A stretch of 38,276 bases of DNA, taken from the NCBI GenBank assembly GCA_949744505.1, contig CATJXY010000025.1, positions 1 through 38,276 of the forward strand, read 5' to 3'. Shown piece by piece: positions 32,935-38,276 of this stretch (within the stretch, counting starts at the first letter, position 1; each line of letters starts with the position of its first letter). The notes under the pieces are model-generated. The model was not told the DNA's origin and did not search any database. It saw only the letters and a program-made list of their open reading frames with translations. A program made the translations under genes and the position numbers. The DNA comes from an uncultured Erysipelotrichaceae bacterium (GTDB lineage: Bacteria; Bacillota_I; Bacilli_A; Erysipelotrichales; Erysipelotrichaceae).

Positions 32935-32951
32935 AGTTATCCCTCATTTTC

Positions 32952-32980
32952 ATTTTATCATCTCGGTTTTTCCATGACAA
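32952..32980 (-). promoter_or_regulatory. Promoter of the luxE-luxC operon
   Basis: TTGTCA (32975-32980), 17 bases and TAAAAT (32952-32957) on the minus strand lie 17 bases before the luxE-like ATG, giving a very short leader. Confidence 0.65.
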
Positions 32981-33034
32981 GATGCCTTTTTGTTAGAGTG
33001 ATTTTCTATTTTTATTATGAAACTTAGCCAAATA

Positions 33035-33053
33035 AATGATTTTAATTATCATT
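33035..33053. promoter_or_regulatory. Palindrome in the lux/TetR divergent region
   Basis: AATGAT - 7 bases - ATCATT lies between the two divergent units and is a possible site for the TetR protein. A second candidate is the ATCGGTCAATCG segment near 33131-33142. Confidence 0.35.
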
Positions 33054-33180
33054 ATAGTTTTATCACAAGGATACATTATTCTGCTTACTAACAACGAATA
33101 TTTAAAAAGTTTCTTTTAACCCTTCTCAAAATCGGTCAATCGTTTTATTATACCTTTGATAAATGAATGGAGGTTATGCA

Positions 33181-33792
33181 ATGAATGAAAAGTTTTTTTC
33201 TCTTCCCAAAGAAAAACAACAGGCTATATTGAATGCCGGATATCGTGTTTTTTCACAAAACACCTATAAGAACAGCCCAATGAGTGAAATTGCAGAAGCC
33301 GCAGGCATAAGCAAATCTCTGCTTTTTTATTATTTCCATAATAAAAAAGAATTTTATCTTTTCTTATGGGACATCTGTGCACAAACAACCATTGATTTTT
33401 TAACTAAATTTAATTGTTATAATCAAACCGATCTCTTTGAAAGCATGGAAAGAGGGATATTCGCAAAAATGGAAATCATGCAAAATTTTCCTGATATGGG
33501 GAATTTTACAATCAAAGCATTTTATGAAAAAGATCCCGAAGTCAATGCCGCAATCCAAGAAAGTTATCATCGTTATTTCAATTATAAAGCAGATAAAGCT
33601 CGCTTGAATTTTGATTCGGATCAATTTATACCGGGATTAGATATCACTATGATGTATCAAGAAATGTATTGGGCATCAGAAGGATACCTTTGGGAAAAAG
33701 TACAACAAGGCAATATTGACTATCAAGAATTGGAAAAAGATTTTACAAAGCTATTAAAGTTTTGGAAAAGTGTTTACTTAAGAAAGGAGTAA
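33181..33792 (+). CDS. TetR-family transcriptional regulator
   Basis: The product of about 203 aa has an N-terminal TetR HTH (about 6-50; KQQAILNAGYRVFSQNTYKN, then SEIAEAAGISKSLLFYYFHN) and a helical ligand-binding domain. The start at 33181 has GGAGG 7 bases upstream; the frame can extend six codons but then loses the site. It ends 4 bases before the ABC ATPase gene, so it likely controls its own operon with that exporter. The luxE-luxC unit begins on the other side of the shared intergenic region and may be a second target. Confidence 0.9.
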   Translation: MNEKFFSLPKEKQQAILNAGYRVFSQNTYKNSPMSEIAEAAGISKSLLFYYFHNKKEFYLFLWDICAQTTIDFLTKFNCYNQTDLFESMERGIFAKMEIMQNFPDMGNFTIKAFYEKDPEVNAAIQESYHRYFNYKADKARLNFDSDQFIPGLDITMMYQEMYWASEGYLWEKVQQGNIDYQELEKDFTKLLKFWKSVYLRKE

Positions 33793-33796
33793 TTTT

Positions 33797-34681
33797 ATGG
33801 AAGCTATCAAGATACAAAATTTAACTAAAAATTACGGCAAGGCTCGTGGCATCAATCATATTAATCTAAGTATTGAAGAAGGGGAATTTTTCGGTTTTAT
33901 CGGACCCAACGGTGCCGGAAAATCTACTACGATTCGGACCTTGCTTGGATTAATTCATCCGACTGAGGGGAATGCATTTATTTTTGGTTTAGATATAACG
34001 AAAGACAAAGATAAAATTCTAGAACAAGTAGGATATCTCCCGTCTGACGCATCCTTTTATTCCGGGATGAAAGTAAAGGAACTCTTAAAGCTTTCTGCTG
34101 ATTTAAGAAAAAGAAACTGTGATGAAAACGCCCGCCTGCTTTGTGAAAGGTTACAACTGGATGTAAATCGTAAAATCGAAGATCTGTCTTTTGGAAATCG
34201 AAAGAAAGTTGCCATTATCTGTGCTTTGCAACATGATCCTCGATTATTAATTTTAGATGAACCGACAAGTGGGCTTGATCCGTTAATGCAAATGGAATTT
34301 TTTAAAATTCTCAAAGAAAGAAATGAAAACGGGGTTACAATTTTCCTTTCCAGTCATATTCTGTCTGAAATTCAGCACAATTGTTCTCGTGCAGCCATTA
34401 TTAAGGAAGGCGAAATCATTGTTTCCGATCGAATCGAGGAATTATCAAAAACCAAAGCCAAGAGAATTACAATCCGTGGGGATATTTCATCTTTACCTGA
34501 TTTAAATGGAATTCAAGATAAAATTGACTCTGATAATTCAAGTAGTTTTCTTTACAGCGGGGAATGGAATACTTTACTTCATGCTTTAGCCGGTTGTTCA
34601 ATTACAGATCTTTCGATTATTGAACCGGATCTAGAAGAAATCTTTTACCATTACTATAAAAAGGAGGAAGAAAAACTATGA
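33797..34681 (+). CDS. ABC exporter ATPase (ABC-2 type)
   Basis: The 294-aa product has Walker A GPNGAGKST (36-44), a signature region LSFGNRKKV (about 132-140), Walker B LLILDEPTSGLDPL (about 150-163), and a short C-terminal domain typical of drug/lipid ABC-2 ATPases. It overlaps the permease start by 4 bases. AAGGAG precedes the ATG. Directly downstream of the TetR gene. Confidence 0.93.
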   Translation: MEAIKIQNLTKNYGKARGINHINLSIEEGEFFGFIGPNGAGKSTTIRTLLGLIHPTEGNAFIFGLDITKDKDKILEQVGYLPSDASFYSGMKVKELLKLSADLRKRNCDENARLLCERLQLDVNRKIEDLSFGNRKKVAIICALQHDPRLLILDEPTSGLDPLMQMEFFKILKERNENGVTIFLSSHILSEIQHNCSRAAIIKEGEIIVSDRIEELSKTKAKRITIRGDISSLPDLNGIQDKIDSDNSSSFLYSGEWNTLLHALAGCSITDLSIIEPDLEEIFYHYYKKEEEKL

Positions 34682-35466
34682 CATTAATTAAGCATGAGCT
34701 AAAACAAGGACGATTCTCTTTTCTGATTTGGACAGGTTCTATTTGTTTTCTTCTTCTGATCTGCATATTTTTATTTCCGCAAATCAAAGAACAAATGTCC
34801 GGGGTCAACAAGCTTTTTTCTTCCATGGGAGCTTTCAGTGTTGCCTTTGGAATGGATAAATTGAATTTCGGAACATTTATCGGATTTTATGCCGTTGAAT
34901 GCGGAAATATTCTCGGTTTAGGGGGTGCCTTATATGCTTCGGTCTGTGCTGCCAATATCCTATGTAAAGAAGAAAAAGAGAGAACATCAGAATTTCTGCT
35001 GACCCATCCAATCAAAAGAACTCATATTCTATCCAGTAAATTAATTGCGGTTATCATTCAAATTATTTCAATGAACGGAATTATCTTTATGCTTGTAATT
35101 CTTTCTACATTATGGATTCAAGAACCCATTCCTTGGTCACAATTAACTCTTATACATTTAGCCTATTTTATTTTACAAATTGAATTAGCCGGTATATGCT
35201 TTGGATTTTCAGCTTTTATTAGAAAAAACGGTCTATCTATGGGTCTTGGAATTGCCTTGATGATGTATTTTTTAAATTTAATCGCAAACATGACAGAGAG
35301 TGTAAAATTTTTGAAATTATTTACTCCTTTTGGATATTGCGAAAGTGCGGATATTATTGCAAGCACTGCTCTTGACTTACCGAAAATAATCATTGGTTTA
35401 TGCTTTGCAACAATCGCAATCCTTCTTGCAACCTATAAATACTGTAAAAAAGATATTTATGCATAA
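34678..35466 (+). CDS. ABC-2 exporter permease
   Basis: The 262-aa membrane protein has six helices (about 17-38, 60-82, 107-130, 140-165, 172-195 and 230-252) and the N-terminal LIKHELKQGRFSFLIWTG common in ABC-2 permeases. It forms an exporter with the ATPase whose 3' end it overlaps. Cargo is unknown; the ABC-2 group moves drugs, lipids and peptides. Its neighbourhood suggests a hydrophobic compound, by inference only. Confidence 0.88.
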   Translation: MTLIKHELKQGRFSFLIWTGSICFLLLICIFLFPQIKEQMSGVNKLFSSMGAFSVAFGMDKLNFGTFIGFYAVECGNILGLGGALYASVCAANILCKEEKERTSEFLLTHPIKRTHILSSKLIAVIIQIISMNGIIFMLVILSTLWIQEPIPWSQLTLIHLAYFILQIELAGICFGFSAFIRKNGLSMGLGIALMMYFLNLIANMTESVKFLKLFTPFGYCESADIIASTALDLPKIIIGLCFATIAILLATYKYCKKDIYA

Positions 35467-35480
35467 CATTCCTTATATAC

Positions 35481-35517
35481 AAAAAAATGCTCTCAAATCA
35501 TGAGACGCATTTTTCAT
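35481..35517 (+). terminator. Bidirectional terminator between the exporter and pfkB genes
   Basis: AATGC(T)CTCA ... TGAG(AC)GCATT (35486-35511) has A-run and T-run flanks on the two sides, suitable for both convergent transcripts. Confidence 0.7.
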
Positions 35518-36485
35518 TTTTGGTCTTCAAGAAATTGTTTGATTTCCTCTTCACTTGGCATGACACGCAATGCACCCTTCCTTGTTGTAATAATTGAAGC
35601 AGCGGCATTGGCTTTTATCAAAGTATTAGAAATACTCTCTTTATTCATATTCAATCCATATTGTAAAACACTATCCAAAACACAAGCGCAGAATGTATCT
35701 CCTGCTCCCGTTGTTTCAATCGTATCTTTATTTACAAAAGCATGCTGATCGATTCGATAATTATTTGTATAAATTCTTCTTCCATTTACACCCATTGATA
35801 AGGCAATCAATTTAAGGTTCGGATAGTCTTCTTTGAGTTTATTGATTCCTTCATCATAATCTTCTTTCTTCGTAAACCAAACAATTTCATTATCACTGAT
35901 CTTCAAGATATCACATTGCTTTAATCCCCAATCAATCTGCTTGTGTGCTTCCTCTAGTGATTCCCAAAGTGGTTCTCTTAAATTTGGATCAAAAGAAATC
36001 AAGAGGTTATTTTTTTTCGCAAGTTGAATTGCCTTTTTAGTTGCGGAGCGAACAGGTTCATCGCTTAAAGAGAGGGAGCCAAAATGAAATAGCTTACTCT
36101 TTTCAAATAGCTTTGAATCAATTTCATTTTCATTAAGCATGATATCGGCACCCGGCTTGCGGTAAAACGCAAAATCACGATCCCCATCTTCTTTTTTTAA
36201 AACAATCGCTAAAGTTGTATGTACATTACGATCCATTTTAATATACGATCCATCAATTCCTTGTTCAATCACGGCATTCTTTAAAATCGTCCCAAAGCTA
36301 TCTAATCCGACTTTACCAATAAAAGCAGTCTTTCTTCCCAGTCTTGACAACATACTCAAAACATTACACGGAGCTCCTCCCGGATTAACTTCCATCAAAA
36401 CATTCCCTTGTTTTGAAATCCCACTTTCTGTAAAGTCTACTAACAATTCTCCAAGTGCAATAACATCTATATCTTTATTTTCCAT
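35514..36485 (-). CDS. PfkB-family sugar kinase, fructokinase-like
   Basis: The 323-aa ribokinase-fold kinase has the substrate motif VNPGGAPCNVLSMLSRLG (about 33-50) and the phosphate/anion-hole motif TTGAGDTFCACVL (about 256-268, catalytic Asp in GAGD). The pattern GGAPxNV matches fructokinases best, though aminoimidazole riboside and other sugar kinases look similar. It phosphorylates a free sugar with ATP in the cytosol. It is not linked to a sugar transporter in the window and appears to be a single gene. Confidence 0.88.
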   Translation of the reverse strand: MENKDIDVIALGELLVDFTESGISKQGNVLMEVNPGGAPCNVLSMLSRLGRKTAFIGKVGLDSFGTILKNAVIEQGIDGSYIKMDRNVHTTLAIVLKKEDGDRDFAFYRKPGADIMLNENEIDSKLFEKSKLFHFGSLSLSDEPVRSATKKAIQLAKKNNLLISFDPNLREPLWESLEEAHKQIDWGLKQCDILKISDNEIVWFTKKEDYDEGINKLKEDYPNLKLIALSMGVNGRRIYTNNYRIDQHAFVNKDTIETTGAGDTFCACVLDSVLQYGLNMNKESISNTLIKANAAASIITTRKGALRVMPSEEEIKQFLEDQK

Positions 36486-36529
36486 AACTGATTCCTTTCA
36501 TAAAATCTAACCTTATCATACACAAAAAG

Positions 36530-36560
36530 TAATTTAATTAAAAGAATGTTTTCATTCTTT
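36530..36560 (-). terminator. Weak hairpin downstream of the second GNAT gene
   Basis: AAAGAATG-TTTT-CATTCTTT (36541-36560) is a perfect 8-bp repeat but poor in G-C. TTTTAATT follows on the minus strand. It may end the GNAT transcript or be part of the pfkB control region. Confidence 0.4.
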
Positions 36561-36608
36561 ATAAGCATATAATAAAAATCTCATTCTTGAGCTAAGAATA
36601 TTCCGATT

Positions 36609-37094
36609 TTAATCCAATTCATGATAACGTAAAAAATATTTTGATTCTCTACCGTTTTCCATAAAGGTTTCCTCTAATGTAAACCCGTTCTTTTCAAGCA
36701 CTCTTATCGAGGCAAGATTGTCAGAGTAACAAAATGCTCCAATAGTCTTTAATTGATATTTTTTACATACCTCATTTATAAAAAGAGAAACTGCTTTTGT
36801 CGTTAACCCTTTTCCCCAAAAGGATTTATCAAATATACAAAAGCTGATCATCGCTTCCGGTGTTTCATTTTTTTCAATACAATAGCACCAAACATCACCG
36901 ATATAGTTTGAGTCTACATAAATCGTTTTGCCATAGCTGTTTGCTTGTGGAGAAAGTGATTTTTTATAGTTTTCCATTGCCTCTTTTAATGTTGATACAC
37001 CTCTTGGAAACAACCAATTTATTTCCTCATCAGATGTCTTTTCAAAATATATCTTCACATTTTCAATCGTTCTGTCTCGTAATTCTATCTGCAT
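36609..37094 (-). CDS. GNAT-family acetyltransferase, RimJ/RimL-like
   Basis: The product of about 161 aa has the acetyl-CoA loop KSFWGKGLTTKAV (about 93-105) and a closing RVLEKNGFTLEETFMENG, characteristic of the RimJ/RimL group that acetylates N-termini or small amines. The start at 37094 has GAAGGTG 5 bases upstream; the open frame extends 23 codons farther, but that stretch contains no ribosome binding site before its ATG. Substrate unknown. Confidence 0.85.
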   Translation of the reverse strand: MQIELRDRTIENVKIYFEKTSDEEINWLFPRGVSTLKEAMENYKKSLSPQANSYGKTIYVDSNYIGDVWCYCIEKNETPEAMISFCIFDKSFWGKGLTTKAVSLFINEVCKKYQLKTIGAFCYSDNLASIRVLEKNGFTLEETFMENGRESKYFLRYHELD

Positions 37095-37313
37095 GCTTTC
37101 ACCTTCCATAAAATTTAGATTGGTAATTGATATAATCGCATAAATCCAATAATCTTTCAACAAATATCATCCAGGTTCATTATACAGTAGCTGTTCTCCT
37201 ATCACAATGATTCCTTAAACTTAAAAACGATCTTAATTTGTGCTGTTTTACAAAAAAAGACCGGCAATCATTTAAGAAACATTTGAGTATTAAAATTTTT
37301 CCTTATTACAATC

Positions 37314-37350
37314 AATAAAAAAGAGTGAAACAATAATATACCTCACTCTT
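37314..37350 (-). terminator. Terminator of the tRNA-Pro gene
   Basis: The 8-bp stem AAGAGTGA/TCACTCTT (37321-37328 / 37343-37350) is followed by TTTTATT on the minus strand, just past the tRNA 3' end. Confidence 0.75.
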
Positions 37351-37366
37351 ATGTTCTCTTTTAAAC

Positions 37367-37443
37367 TGGTCGGGATGACAGGATTTGAACCTGCGACCCC
37401 TTCGTCCCGAACGAAGTGCACTACCAAGCTGTGCTACATCCCG
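37367..37443 (-). tRNA. tRNA-Pro (anticodon CGG)
   Basis: The 77-nt cloverleaf is complete: acceptor CGGGATG/CATCCCG, D stem GCAC/GTGC, anticodon stem CTTCG/CGAAG with loop TTCGGGA (anticodon CGG, reads CCG), T arm GCAGG-TTCAAAT-CCTGT, and an encoded CCA end. A promoter and terminator flank it, so it is a single-gene unit. Confidence 0.93.
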
Positions 37444-37455
37444 ACAACACCTATT

Positions 37456-37484
37456 AGTTTAATCCAAAACCTATAAATTGTAAA
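37456..37484 (-). promoter_or_regulatory. Promoter of tRNA-Pro
   Basis: TTTACA (37479-37484), 17 bases and TAAACT (37456-37461) on the minus strand lie 12 bases before the tRNA 5' end. Confidence 0.5.
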
Positions 37485-37502
37485 GCTTTTTTATTTTTGC
37501 AT

Positions 37503-38123
37503 CTAAAATTCAAATTGCCCCTTTTTGTATTCCGCAATCATTGGATTTGAATTTTCAATCATCAACTGTGAAAAATCAAAATCAAATTCTTTTCCTTGTA
37601 AAAGATAAACTAAAACACGAAGAGTATGGAAATGCGAAACAATCGCAATTGTTGATTTTTCTTCAAAATCTAACTCTGAAAGAAAATCTTTACACCTTAC
37701 AATAACATCATTATAGCTCTCTCCATCCGTCACTTTTCTATTCAAACAAGTTTCAACCGGATCTTTTTCAAATGAAACCATCATTTGAGAATAGAGTGGA
37801 TTCTCATTTATCTCTCTCATCAAAACTCCTTCTAAAAATCCGTGACTTCTTTCTCTCAAGCGACAATCTTGAACAATTTCTTGATTATCAAAAATAATCT
37901 TTGCGGTATCTATTGCCCGGGTAATATCAGAAGAATAAATCTTATCTACAGAGTTCAACAAACCTAAACATTCAAGTTTCTCCTTAGCTTTCTTTGCTTG
38001 TAATTTTCCTTTTTCATTAAGTTGTGTCAATTCATTATCAAGAGCCCCAATCAGAAACTGCTTGTCTGTATTAAACAAAGTATTGGAATAAGTTTCCCCA
38101 TGTCTTATTAAAATAATTCTCAT
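37503..38123 (-). CDS. Histidine phosphatase superfamily protein (phosphoglycerate mutase-like)
   Basis: The 206-aa product has the N-terminal catalytic RHGET (LIRHGETYSN, about 5-14; phosphohistidine His8), the SDITRAIDTAKII segment (about 65-77) and a second His in IAIVSHFHTLRVLV (about 163-176). Such enzymes are cofactor-dependent phosphoglycerate mutases or small-molecule phosphatases. The short length favours a phosphatase. It probably reads from its own promoter in the 38.1 kb gap. Confidence 0.88.
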   Translation of the reverse strand: MRIILIRHGETYSNTLFNTDKQFLIGALDNELTQLNEKGKLQAKKAKEKLECLGLLNSVDKIYSSDITRAIDTAKIIFDNQEIVQDCRLRERSHGFLEGVLMREINENPLYSQMMVSFEKDPVETCLNRKVTDGESYNDVIVRCKDFLSELDFEEKSTIAIVSHFHTLRVLVYLLQGKEFDFDFSQLMIENSNPMIAEYKKGQFEF

Positions 38124-38181
38124 ACATTCTCATCCTCTTACTATTAAAAAGCATGCCCTCATCATATCACGAAAAAGGGTT

Positions 38182-38224
38182 AAAAAAAAGACTCACCTTA
38201 GGAAAGGGGAATCTAAATAGGTGG
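38182..38224 (-). terminator. Terminator after the 5S-like sequence
   Basis: CACCT ... AGGTG (with three further pairs past a 3-base bulge) between about 38194 and 38223 is followed by eight T on the minus strand. It is in the right place to end an rRNA operon. Confidence 0.6.
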
Positions 38225-38229
38225 GGGAC

Positions 38230-38276
38230 CCGGCAACGCGCTATTTTCACAAGGGCAAACCTTGCTATCGTCACCA
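38230..38276 (-). rRNA. Shortened 5S-rRNA-like sequence at the window edge
   Basis: Read on the minus strand, this starts like a 5S rRNA (GGTGACGATAGC, near its 5' end) and ends like one (AAAATAGCGCGTTGCCGGG). GGTGACG (38269-38275) pairs with CGTTGCC (38232-38238), the 5S terminal helix. Only about 47 bases lie here where 110-120 are expected, so the middle (helices II-IV) is missing. A CAAGG-TTTGC-CCTTG hairpin marks the join. It could be a deleted gene or an assembly collapse at a contig end. Confidence 0.5.

Noticed and set aside
1-38276. CRISPR array or prophage genes
   Set aside because: No regularly spaced direct repeats, cas genes, integrase or phage structural genes seen on either strand.

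Overview
The window is low-GC, gene-dense bacterial DNA with AGGAGG-type ribosome binding sites, ECF sigma and anti-sigma genes, many lipoproteins, ribonuclease M5 (rnmV) and CcpA-type cre sequence. This points to a Bacillota (Firmicutes) commensal, possibly Erysipelotrichaceae. The family is a guess that a 16S or marker-gene search would settle. Almost all genes are on the minus strand. Only an esterase (about 4.7 kb) and a TetR/ABC exporter cassette (33.2-35.5 kb) are on the plus strand.

Layout. 1-3.1 kb: the 5' end of a secreted-protein gene, then a tight four-gene unit (SGNH hydrolase, DUF4358 lipoprotein, ECF sigma factor, RsiV-like anti-sigma) behind an ECF-looking promoter. 3.1-5.5 kb: MATE exporter and a divergent esterase. 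5.5-7.0 kb: a Tat translocase operon (TatB-like, a 51-aa TatA, TatC). 7.0-10.1 kb: ACT-domain protein, UPF0210/DUF711 protein and an AraC-family regulator. 10.2-12.1 kb: a secreted protein with two tandem paralogous lipoproteins, one frameshifted. 12.1-14.1 kb: a candidate small RNA, then an HTH / DUF3169 / DUF6897-like operon with a clear promoter and operator. 14.3-17.5 kb: GNAT, TPR protein and a Tat-exported lipoprotein flavin reductase. 17.6-23.4 kb: an ABC importer operon with an embedded cytosolic type I phosphodiesterase and a cre-like site upstream. 23.5-28.9 kb: housekeeping block rnmV-rsmA-ispE-glmU-prs plus an FRG-domain protein. 29.2-35.5 kb: LuxE-like and LuxC-like fatty-acid reductase genes with a neutral-ceramidase-like hydrolase, divergent from TetR and an ABC-2 exporter. 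35.5-38.3 kb: PfkB sugar kinase, GNAT, tRNA-Pro(CGG), histidine phosphatase, and a shortened 5S-rRNA-like sequence at the window edge.

How the genes fit together. The Tat genes and the RR-lipoprotein reductase form an export machine and a likely client. The binding protein, two permeases and ATPase would import a substrate that the phosphodiesterase, which has no signal peptide, could cleave inside the cell. The most novel-looking unit is luxE-luxC plus the ceramidase-like gene: a hydrolase that could release fatty acid, next to enzymes that activate it and reduce it to aldehyde, with no luciferase in the window. The second is the ECF/anti-sigma operon with SGNH and DUF4358 genes, which resembles a lysozyme- or envelope-stress circuit carrying its own effector genes. 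These functional links are inferences from gene order and motifs.
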